From Flavobacteriaceae bacterium (GTDB lineage: Bacteria > Bacteroidota > Bacteroidia > Flavobacteriales > Flavobacteriaceae), in assembly GCA_021648265.1 (NCBI GenBank), contig JAKITD010000010.1:1-60631 (forward strand): a stretch of 60,631 nt of DNA, given 5' to 3'. Position 1 is the stretch's first letter, and the number at the start of each line of letters is the position of its first letter. Under the pieces are notes generated by a model. The model saw only the letters and a program-made list of their open reading frames with translations, had not been told where the DNA came from and ran no database searches. Positions 54,275-60,631 of this stretch are shown piece after piece. Position numbers and translations under genes: made by a program.

Positions 54275-54793
54275 ATGAGAAAAACAAAACTAATCACATT
54301 AACACTTATTACAGCAGTATTATTTACAAGCTGTAACGAAACAAAAGAAACAGAAGTAGTAGAAAAGAAAGTAGAAACAGTTGATGTATCGGCAGAAACT
54401 AAAGCGGTTACTCAAGTAATGAAAAGTTACAAAGATGCCATTCAAAATTTAACAACCGAAGGCACCAAAGAACTTTTCACTAAAGAAGCAACTGTATTTG
54501 AATCGGGTGGATCAGAAGGAACTTACGAACAATACGAAAGCCATCATTTAGGACCCGAATTGGTTCATTTTAATAGCTTTATTTTTTCAGATTATACTAT
54601 TGATGTGGTAATAGACATGCCATTTGCGTTTGTAAATGAAACCTATATTTACACCATAGATATAAAAGTAGATGAAGGTACCGAACCTAGAATTATAAAA
54701 AAGAAAGGAGTTGCCACTTCAGACTTAAAAAAGATAGACGGAAAATGGATGATTACTAAAACGCATTCGTCTTCTCGAAACATCCGAAAATAA
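54275..54793 (+). CDS. NTF2/SnoaL-like (DUF4440-type) lipoprotein
   Basis: 172 residues with a lipoprotein signal (lipobox LFTSC), an acidic linker (about 22-45), then one small alpha-beta domain: VTQVMKSYKDAIQN and a strand ending GKWMITKTHSSSR, as in the NTF2-like superfamily. No catalytic residues stand out. Proteins of this type occur in many settings. It lies after copA and before the DUF3347 gene. The role in copper handling is not clear. Confidence 0.7.
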   Translation: MRKTKLITLTLITAVLFTSCNETKETEVVEKKVETVDVSAETKAVTQVMKSYKDAIQNLTTEGTKELFTKEATVFESGGSEGTYEQYESHHLGPELVHFNSFIFSDYTIDVVIDMPFAFVNETYIYTIDIKVDEGTEPRIIKKKGVATSDLKKIDGKWMITKTHSSSRNIRK

Positions 54794-54923
54794 ATTTTAA
54801 AACTAGTAAATAGTATAATTAGGATGTTCTATGTGACCAATTTAAAAAATAAAAAGGACACGTAAAACATCCGAAAAGCATCACATTAAACAAACCTAAT
54901 AATAAATATAAAAAAACAGAACA

Positions 54924-55538
54924 ATGAAAAAATCAATTTATGTATTAGTTGTAATTGCACTAACCTTTACCGCTTGTAAAAACGAAAAAAAGACAGAAGA
55001 TCATCACGAAAGTGAAAAGACTGAAATGCACGATAATAGTGACGGTCATCACGATAATGATAAATCAAGCCATGATGAAGAAAGAAATATTAAGGCTTCA
55101 AGCGATAAAAATTCAGCTACTTCGGCAATGATCGATGGATATTTAGAAATTAAAAACGGATTGGTTTCAGATGATAAATCTGCTGCTGCAAAAGGAGGAA
55201 AAACCTTGTTAAATGCTTTCGCTAGTTTTGATATGTCAAAACTTTCAGGAGATCAACATAAAGAATATATGGAGATTGTTGAAAATGCTACCGAACAAGC
55301 AGAGCATATTGTAAAAAGTCCAATTGATCACCAACGTGAACATTTTGAAGTGTTAAGTGAAGATATGAATGATATAATAGCTCTTCTTGGAACAGAAAAA
55401 ACTTTATTTCAGGATTTTTGTCCGATGGCAAATAAAGGAAAAGGTGCAATGTGGTTAAGTGAATTTAAAGAAATAAAAAATCCATTCTATGGAAGTAAAA
55501 TGATGGAATGTGGTAAAGTACAAAAGCAAATAAACTAA
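54924..55538 (+). CDS. DUF3347 lipoprotein with a His-rich linker
   Basis: 204 residues with a lipoprotein signal (lipobox FTAC). The next 45 residues are rich in His, Glu and Asp (DHHESEKTEMHDNSDGHHD), a likely metal-binding linker. The C-terminal DUF3347 has FCPMANKGKGAMWLSEFKE and a closing MMECGKV, the same pattern as the last domain of the adaptor at 41854. It therefore looks like a free form of that domain. It probably binds copper in the periplasm. Confidence 0.82.
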   Translation: MKKSIYVLVVIALTFTACKNEKKTEDHHESEKTEMHDNSDGHHDNDKSSHDEERNIKASSDKNSATSAMIDGYLEIKNGLVSDDKSAAAKGGKTLLNAFASFDMSKLSGDQHKEYMEIVENATEQAEHIVKSPIDHQREHFEVLSEDMNDIIALLGTEKTLFQDFCPMANKGKGAMWLSEFKEIKNPFYGSKMMECGKVQKQIN

Positions 55539-55546
55539 TTAATATT

Positions 55547-55610
55547 GACCTACAAGGTTTTCCTCCTTCGCTAAAAAAGCTTCGGAGGATATGGAAAACC
55601 TTGCAGGTCT
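55547..55610. repeat. Palindromic interspersed repeat, copy 1
   Basis: Outer arms GACCTACAAGG and CCTTGCAGGTC enclose an inner segment TCCTCC...GGAGGA around GCTAAAAAAGC, giving a cross-shaped fold. A run of five T follows, so it may end transcription of the DUF3347 gene. The 29 bases at 55558-55586 recur exactly, inverted, at 58160-58188. Confidence 0.85.
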
Positions 55611-55627
55611 TTTTAAATTTTTTAAAT

Positions 55628-56083
55628 ATGAAAAAGTATCTGAAATTTGCATTCTATATAGTATTGTTAGTTTTTGCTGCCATACAATTTATGCCCACCA
55701 ATTATAACTTGAGTGATGTTGTTTCAGAAAATGATATTAGCAGAAATTTTGAGGTGCCTTCAGATGTTCAACAATTATTTAAAACCTCTTGTTACGACTG
55801 TCATAGTAATAATACCCAATACCCTTGGTATAATAAAATCCAGCCTGTAAGTTATTTGATGGAAGGTCATATTACTGAAGGTAAAGAAGAACTAAATTTT
55901 AATGAAATTGGTTCGTATTCAAAAAGAAGATTAAAAAGTAAATTAAAATCGATTATAAGTCAGTTGGACGATGATGAAATGCCAATGTTTTCATACACGA
56001 TTATTCATAGAGATGCGATTCTTTCAGAAGAAGAAAAAGAGCAAATTAAAGATTGGGCAAGTTCAGAATTAGAAAAATTATAG
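55628..56083 (+). CDS. Haem-binding domain (haem_bd) protein with one CxxCH
   Basis: 151 residues with an N-terminal anchor (about 5-20) and one haem c motif in SCYDCHSNNTQYPWY. The C-terminal half has MPMFSYTIIH and a Glu/Lys-rich helix. It is close in layout to the protein at 13974-14426, so the two are paralogues. A TTG start at 55601 is not used here because it lies in the repeat. It may give or take electrons during copper oxidation, but this is not shown. Confidence 0.83.
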   Translation: MKKYLKFAFYIVLLVFAAIQFMPTNYNLSDVVSENDISRNFEVPSDVQQLFKTSCYDCHSNNTQYPWYNKIQPVSYLMEGHITEGKEELNFNEIGSYSKRRLKSKLKSIISQLDDDEMPMFSYTIIHRDAILSEEEKEQIKDWASSELEKL

Positions 56084-56182
56084 AAAATTTGCTGGGAAAT
56101 TATTCTGTATTATTTAATTGTTAGCTTTTAAAGTTACTCAAATTTATCATCGAAAATCTGATTTCTAGGTCAATAAAATCCT

Positions 56183-56190
56183 TATTTTTG
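56183..56190 (+). promoter_or_regulatory. -7 box for the nitroreductase gene
   Basis: TATTTTTG matches TAnnTTTG, with about 18 bases of leader to the ATG at 56213. A -33 box was not clear. Confidence 0.5.
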
Positions 56191-56212
56191 CCAAAGAACA
56201 AAGTAAGTAATT

Positions 56213-56851
56213 ATGGCAAGCAATATTATAGAACAGTTAGAATGGCGTTATGCTACCAAAAAATTTGATGAGTCTAAAAAGCTTTCCGAAGAAAAACTTT
56301 CTATTCTAAAAAAAGCTTTCAATCTTACGGCAACTTCGTATGGCTTGCAACCCTTGAAATTAGTAATAGTAAGCAACCCTGAAAAAATTAAAGAATTGGT
56401 TCCAATGTCCTATAATCAAGGGCAAGTTGGCAATGCTTCTCAAATATTAGTGATTTGTACTGAAACGAATATAGATGAGAAATATATAAGAAATTACTTC
56501 GATTTAGTAGAAAAAACCAGAAATACCTCGAGAGAAATATTAAGTTCGTTTGAAGAGTTTTTAATTTCAGATTTCGGAAATAAAACTCAAGATGAAATTG
56601 ATGTTTGGGCTGCAAAACAAGCCTATTTAGCCATCGGAAATTTATTGACCGTTTGTGCTGTCGAGGAAATTGATGCTTGCCCAATTGAAGGGTTTTTACC
56701 AAGTAAATACGACGAACACCTTCAGTTAACCGAAAAAGGATTGAAGTCCGTTTTAGTGTTAGCAGTAGGTTACAGAGCTGAAGATGATATGTTTTCAAAA
56801 ATGAAAAAAGTTAGAAAAGCAATAGAAGAGATGGTCATTGAAATTAAATAA
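56213..56851 (+). CDS. NAD(P)H-dependent nitroreductase-family oxidoreductase
   Basis: 212 residues, FMN-dependent. EQLEWRYATKKFD (about 7-19) and TATSYGLQPLKLVIV (about 38-52) bind FMN, the latter as in NfsB-type nitroreductases. AYLAIGNLLTVCAVEEIDACP and IEGFLP near residues 145-165 are also family blocks. Substrates may be quinones, nitro compounds or flavin itself. It has its own promoter and no signal peptide. The gene lies between the metal island and the aminotransferase. Confidence 0.88.
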   Translation: MASNIIEQLEWRYATKKFDESKKLSEEKLSILKKAFNLTATSYGLQPLKLVIVSNPEKIKELVPMSYNQGQVGNASQILVICTETNIDEKYIRNYFDLVEKTRNTSREILSSFEEFLISDFGNKTQDEIDVWAAKQAYLAIGNLLTVCAVEEIDACPIEGFLPSKYDEHLQLTEKGLKSVLVLAVGYRAEDDMFSKMKKVRKAIEEMVIEIK

Positions 56852-56865
56852 TTTGACTAATTTTG
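56838..56865 (+). promoter_or_regulatory. -33/-7 promoter of the aminotransferase gene
   Basis: TTG at 56838-56840 and TAATTTTG at 56858-56865 are 17 bases apart. The leader to the ATG at 56909 would be about 40 bases. The -33 element lies inside the end of the nitroreductase gene. Confidence 0.55.
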
Positions 56866-56908
56866 AATCACAACAAATAGAAATAAAAAATAATTAATAA
56901 AATATATT

Positions 56909-58102
56909 ATGCCTGGATTTGAAATATTTGGCGACGAAGAGCGCAAACAAGTAAACGATGTTTTAGAAAGTGGAATTTTAATGCGTTACGGATTCGATGG
57001 AATGCGAAATGGACATTGGAAAGCCAAAGAGTTTGAAACTACTTTTGCCAAAAAAATGGGGTCTGAATATTGCCAGTTGGTTTCTAGCGGAACTTCTGCA
57101 TTAACAACCGCATTGGCCTCTGCAGGATTGGGAGCAGGTGATGAGGTGATTATGCCTTCCTTTACTTTTGTAGCGAGTTTTGAGTCTATTTTGGCATTGG
57201 GAGCAATTCCAGTGTTGGTAGATATTGATGAGACCTTGACCCTAGATCCTTCATCTGTCGAAGCAGCAATTACTTCAAAAACTAAATGCGTAATGCCAGT
57301 ACATATGTGCGGTTCTATGGCAGATTTGGATGCTTTACAGGCAATTTGCACCAAACATAATTTGTTGTTATTAGAAGATGCTTGTCAGGCTTTGGGCGGA
57401 ACTTACAAAGGAAAAGCCCTTGGAAGTATTGGTGATTTAGGTTGTTTTTCTTTCGATTTTGTAAAGACGATTACTTGCGGTGAAGGCGGTGCGATTATTA
57501 CCAATAATAAAGATTATTATGTAAATTCTGACCAATACCAAGATCACGGTCACGATCACGTCGGAAATGATCGAGGTGCAGAAACACATCCAGTAATGGG
57601 GTATAATTACCGAATTTCTGAATTACACGCAGCCGTTGGAGTTGCACAATTAGGAAAGTTAGATTATATTTTAGCCATTCAGAAAAGAAACTATACCATT
57701 GTAAGAAACGCATTGGAATCTATTGAAGGAGTTACTTTTAGAAAAGTACCAGAAGGAGGAGAGGAAAATTACTCTTTTGTAAGTTTCTTTTTACCCAATG
57801 AAGAATTGGCAAAAAAAGCACATAAAGCCTTAGGTGAAGGTGGAGTAGATGCTAATTTTTATTGGTACACTAACAGTTGGCATTATATCAACGGTTGGGA
57901 ACATTTACGAAACTTAAAACCTTTAGGAAACCTAACTAACGAAGTCAGAAATCAATTAGAAAAATTAAACGATACCGATTTTTCAAAAAGTGATGCGGTG
58001 ATGAGCAGAACCATTTCATCGTTAGTAAAAATTGGTTGGACTGAAGAAGAAGTACTAGAAAGAGCAGCGAAAATGAAAGCTGCGATTTTATCTGTATTAT
58101 AA
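56909..58102 (+). CDS. DegT/DnrJ/EryC1/StrS-family aminotransferase (KdnA-like)
   Basis: 397 residues, PLP-dependent transaminase of nucleotide sugars or free sugar acids. SGTSALTTALASAGLG binds the phosphate, LEDACQALGG has the Asp that meets the PLP ring, and SFDFVKTITCGEGGA carries Schiff-base K186. The start MPGFEIFGDEE and MRYGFDGMRNGHWKAKEFE resemble KdnA, which makes 8-amino-8-deoxy-Kdo in Shewanella, from memory. No other sugar genes are near, so the product is uncertain. Confidence 0.85.
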   Translation: MPGFEIFGDEERKQVNDVLESGILMRYGFDGMRNGHWKAKEFETTFAKKMGSEYCQLVSSGTSALTTALASAGLGAGDEVIMPSFTFVASFESILALGAIPVLVDIDETLTLDPSSVEAAITSKTKCVMPVHMCGSMADLDALQAICTKHNLLLLEDACQALGGTYKGKALGSIGDLGCFSFDFVKTITCGEGGAIITNNKDYYVNSDQYQDHGHDHVGNDRGAETHPVMGYNYRISELHAAVGVAQLGKLDYILAIQKRNYTIVRNALESIEGVTFRKVPEGGEENYSFVSFFLPNEELAKKAHKALGEGGVDANFYWYTNSWHYINGWEHLRNLKPLGNLTNEVRNQLEKLNDTDFSKSDAVMSRTISSLVKIGWTEEEVLERAAKMKAAILSVL

Positions 58103-58138
58103 GTTATTTATAAGTATAATAAAATTAGTAAATATATT

Positions 58139-58197
58139 GACCTGCAAGGTTATAATTTATCCGAAGCTTTTTTAGCGAAGGAGGAAAATCGCAGATC
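58139..58197. repeat. Palindromic interspersed repeat, copy 2 (inverted)
   Basis: GACCTGCAAGGT begins it, and 58160-58188 is the exact reverse complement of 55558-55586. The outer arm on the right side is worn (CGCAGATCT in place of TGCAGGTC). It lies after the aminotransferase gene. Confidence 0.85.
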
Positions 58198-58209
58198 TTT
58201 TATAAAAGT

Positions 58210-58244
58210 TATTCACACCGTGACTTTAAGTCACGGTGTGAATA
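58210..58244. terminator. Near-perfect 35-nt palindrome between convergent genes
   Basis: TATTCACACCGTGACTT and its exact complement AAGTCACGGTGTGAATA are separated by one T. It sits between the convergent aminotransferase and the beta-helix protein. There is no good U-tract on either side, so besides termination it could be a protein-binding site. Confidence 0.6.
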
Positions 58245-58308
58245 GCTTATAATCGTATTTACTGTTCTGAAGTAATGGAGATTACTTATTGCTATTCTTA
58301 ATAATAGC

Positions 58309-60048
58309 TTATCTGTTAAGAATAATTTTATTGTAATACTTTATACCATTAATTTTAATTATAGTAATATATATACCATTATTATAATTAGATAAGTTAA
58401 TACTATTTTTATTTGATTCTTTATATATAGTTTTTATTTTTCTACCATTGATATCAAATATTGTAATGGATTCGAAATTTAATTGCGAGTTAAAATAAAA
58501 TATACCTGTTGAAGGGTTTGGGTAAAAAGCAAAATTTTGTAATTCATTTGTTGGAATACTTAGATTGCTATTGAATTCATATGCACCGATGTCAATATTA
58601 TTTATAATCCGAGGATTTCCAGCATAATCAATTGAGGGAAATTCAACAATTTCATTATTACTACCAATCCAAGAACTTGAAACGATACTTGGAGAAGTTG
58701 TTCCTGAATTAATAAGGATAGATTCAGCTTCAAGACTATAATCATTCTCATTAACATTAACAAACATTGGAATTTCATCCAAATTATTTTCAAAAATTAT
58801 TGGATTTCCGGTGCTAACAATTCCATTTTCTCCATTTTCTATATTACAATATCTAATTTTTGGAGTCCAATTACTCCCATTACCAGCTCTTATTTGATTG
58901 TTAGAAGGAATGTTATAGTAAACAATACTGTTAACGATGTTTATATTTGAGGATGCTAAATAAAGAGCTCCTCCTTCTTGGTTTGCTGTGTTTTCTGAAA
59001 GTGTATTGTTAATAAATTCAGGACCTCCTGGGGTATAATCCATATAAATTGCCCCACCATTTTCGATAGCTAAATTTTTTGTAAAAATATTATTAAAAAA
59101 ATAGGTTTCAGAAAAATCTAAATACATTCCTCCTCCATCAATAGATGTGTTTTCAGTAACAAAATTTCCTTGAAAAATAGTATGGTAGTTGCTATCAATT
59201 GTTACACCACCACCTTCATATTTTGCAAAATTACCTTTTATTAGATTATTAATAATTGTTGGACTTGAATAAGAAAAAACAAATATTCCACCTCCTGATA
59301 ATGCAGTAGAACTCACATTATCATAATCGTCAGCAATATTGTCAATAATAATATTATTTTTAACTAATGCATTAGAGTAGGATAAAAACATAGCACCTCC
59401 TTTAAAAGATTTATTATTTTGGAAAGTGTTATTTTCAATGATCGGGTCACTATTAAAAACATAAAGTCCACCACCATTTCTATAGGAAAAATTATTTTCT
59501 ATTATACAATTTCTCAATATAAATTTCCCTCCTGACGTTTGATTAACATAAATACCACCTCCATTATATCCTTCATACTGATAGTACGAATACCCATCAC
59601 TAATTGTTAAACCGTCTAAAATCGAGTCTTCATCTAAATTAACATATTCAGAAGAAACTACGTGTCTAACATTATCTGTAATTTCATTTTCCAAACCTAT
59701 ATTACCACTTAATATAGTTTCGTTATTAACCCAATCTCTTTGATTTATTGAAGTTTCATTACCTATAAAACCTCCATAAATTGCAATATCTTTTTTAAAT
59801 CTAAATGTTTTTAATGTTTCATTTGTTGGGATATTGCCATCAAGGTCAGTTGAAGGATAATAAATTCCAGCAGAAACCCAAATGTCACCAATTGGAGTAT
59901 TTTCAATAGCAAAATCTAAATCTGTATATGCATCTTCCCAACTTGTGCCATTGTTTAACCCTTGTGCCTCTATATTCACATAAGTTACTTGAGAATTACT
60001 CGTTCCTAGATATAAAAGTGCTAAAAGTATTAATATTTTTGTTTTCAT
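58309..60048 (-). CDS. Right-handed beta-helix surface protein with T9SS sorting domain
   Basis: 579 residues from the ATG at 60048 (signal ending GTSNSQ). A frame to 60105 is longer but gives no better signal peptide. The middle (about 110-420) has repeats with NNxF/I and GGGxY/F at short intervals, such as RNGGGLYVFNSDPIIENNTF, typical of parallel beta-helices. Then come DIGAYEF, a choice-of-anchor-type block, and the type A sorting tail, FAFYPNPSTGIF and NGIYITIIKIN. It is likely displayed on the cell surface. Ligand or substrate is not known. Confidence 0.85.
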   Translation of the reverse strand: MKTKILILLALLYLGTSNSQVTYVNIEAQGLNNGTSWEDAYTDLDFAIENTPIGDIWVSAGIYYPSTDLDGNIPTNETLKTFRFKKDIAIYGGFIGNETSINQRDWVNNETILSGNIGLENEITDNVRHVVSSEYVNLDEDSILDGLTISDGYSYYQYEGYNGGGIYVNQTSGGKFILRNCIIENNFSYRNGGGLYVFNSDPIIENNTFQNNKSFKGGAMFLSYSNALVKNNIIIDNIADDYDNVSSTALSGGGIFVFSYSSPTIINNLIKGNFAKYEGGGVTIDSNYHTIFQGNFVTENTSIDGGGMYLDFSETYFFNNIFTKNLAIENGGAIYMDYTPGGPEFINNTLSENTANQEGGALYLASSNINIVNSIVYYNIPSNNQIRAGNGSNWTPKIRYCNIENGENGIVSTGNPIIFENNLDEIPMFVNVNENDYSLEAESILINSGTTSPSIVSSSWIGSNNEIVEFPSIDYAGNPRIINNIDIGAYEFNSNLSIPTNELQNFAFYPNPSTGIFYFNSQLNFESITIFDINGRKIKTIYKESNKNSINLSNYNNGIYITIIKINGIKYYNKIILNR

Positions 60049-60194
60049 AATTGTTGTTGTAAATATATGGCGGGTTCTAAAAATTGATTTTTTATCTTTT
60101 TTCAAAAAAACAAGAACCCTTTTTTATCTTTTTGAGAAAATTTATATTTCAAATGTAGTAAAAATTGATTGATTTCAACAATAAATGTTAAAAT

Positions 60195-60220
60195 TCTATC
60201 TATCTATCTATCTATCTATC
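60195..60220. repeat. TCTA tetranucleotide repeat (6.5 copies)
   Basis: Six and a half copies of TCTA without error, just beyond the 3' end of the IS5-like transposase gene, sharing two bases with its stop codon. It may be part of the element's end or its target. Confidence 0.9.
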
Positions 60221-60631
60221 AATAAGTTGCTTTCAGTCTTTTAATCTGCTCATATCTAAAAAGGCTGTAGGTTAAGTTGATTAATCCTATTATTCCAGTA
60301 GCTCTTACCAAACCAACTGATTTTAAAACTAAGCCGTGCATACTTTGTTCCATAAAACCAAATACGTGTTCTACTCTTGCTCGTATTTTTGATTTATTAG
60401 TGTTGTTTGCTTTTTGTTCTTCGGTTAATGGTTTGTTACGGTAGCCTTTTTCGTGTACTTTATTCTTCATTTCATATTTTGCAATAATTTCATCTTGGTC
60501 TTTTCCTGTGTATGCACTGTCTGCGTGTAAATCTTGGTCTTTATCTTTTTCATCAAGCAAATCATCTAATACTTGTGAGTCGTGAACCGATGCATCGGTT
60601 ATTTTGTAGGTTTTTATGAATTTACTTTTGG
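60219..60631 (-). mobile_element. IS5-family transposase, C-terminal part (cut by the window edge)
   Basis: The frame is open from the window's last bases to a stop at 60219-60221. TDASVHDSQVLDDLL and the segment HADSAYTG hold the second Asp of the DDE triad. RARVEHVFGFMEQSM supplies the Glu, and LFRYEQIK ends it. This is the IS5-type layout. The N-terminal part and the other end of the element are outside the window. Confidence 0.88.

Noticed and set aside
55601-55627. TTG start for the haem-binding protein
   Set aside because: It lies in the arm of the palindromic repeat at 55547-55610; the ATG at 55628 gives a proper signal anchor.
1-60631. tRNA or rRNA genes
   Set aside because: None recognised by eye on either strand; a covariance-model scan was not possible here.

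Overview
The window is AT-rich DNA from a member of the Bacteroidota, most likely a Flavobacteriaceae species. The evidence is two proteins with type IX secretion C-terminal tails (34327-36024, 58309-60048), promoters of the TAnnTTTG type, several Bacteroidota-typical families (DUF6702, DUF3857, haem_bd, HYC_CC_PP, DUF6428, DUF3347) and many short interspersed palindromic repeats. No rRNA, tRNA or CRISPR array was seen. Both window ends are cut insertion-sequence transposases: IS66-like at 1-210 and IS5-like at 60219-60631.

Region 1 (1-15.3 kb) is mostly ordinary chromosome: phosphoglycerate mutase, a D,D-carboxypeptidase, an RluA-type pseudouridine synthase, dipeptidase E, a tandem pair of carboxypeptidase-D-regulatory-domain proteins with a DUF6702 protein and an M1 peptidase, two DUF3857 proteins (one with an intact transglutaminase triad, one without), two small CxxCH proteins and a TatA.

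Region 2 (15.3-23.0 kb, minus strand) is a tryptophan/kynurenine degradation cluster. In order of transcription it holds kynureninase, kynurenine 3-monooxygenase, RidA-type aminomuconate deaminase, aminomuconate-semialdehyde dehydrogenase, an SDR, ACMS decarboxylase and an O-methyltransferase. The enzyme joining 3-hydroxyanthranilate to ACMS (3-hydroxyanthranilate dioxygenase) is not in the window. Each gap between consecutive pathway genes from kynU to the ACMS decarboxylase carries a repeat or palindrome, of several different kinds.

Region 3 (24.2-56.1 kb, all plus strand) is a metal-resistance island of about 32 kb. It starts with a Czc-type RND pump fused to a TolC-like protein, its adaptor and an MFS carrier. 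An arsenic operon follows (ArsR, DUF6428, CX5R arsenate reductase/phosphatase, ACR3). Then come a T9SS-exported multicopper oxidase, an HYC_CC_PP protein and a Cus-type RND system (pump, TolC, adaptor). The island continues with Cys/Met/His-rich metal-binding proteins, NDH-2, an APC permease with a Met-rich tail, a multicopper oxidase fused to a CopB-like barrel, a K+ channel, a copper P-type ATPase and small lipoproteins with DUF3347, NTF2-like and haem-binding folds. Together these would bind copper in the periplasm, oxidise Cu(I), pump it out of the cytoplasm and expel it across the outer membrane. Arsenate is reduced and arsenite extruded. A protein of 411 residues that joins a helix-hairpin-helix DNA-glycosylase-like half to a PD-(D/E)xK nuclease-like half sits in the island behind its own strong hairpin and is its least expected gene.

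Region 4 (56.2-60.6 kb) holds a nitroreductase, a DegT-type sugar aminotransferase, a large surface beta-helix protein and the IS5-like end. The points most worth checking are the fused efflux proteins, the nuclease-like gene, repeated use of the same metal-binding modules, and the interspersed palindromes, including inverted copies of a 29-nt core at 55.6 and 58.2 kb.
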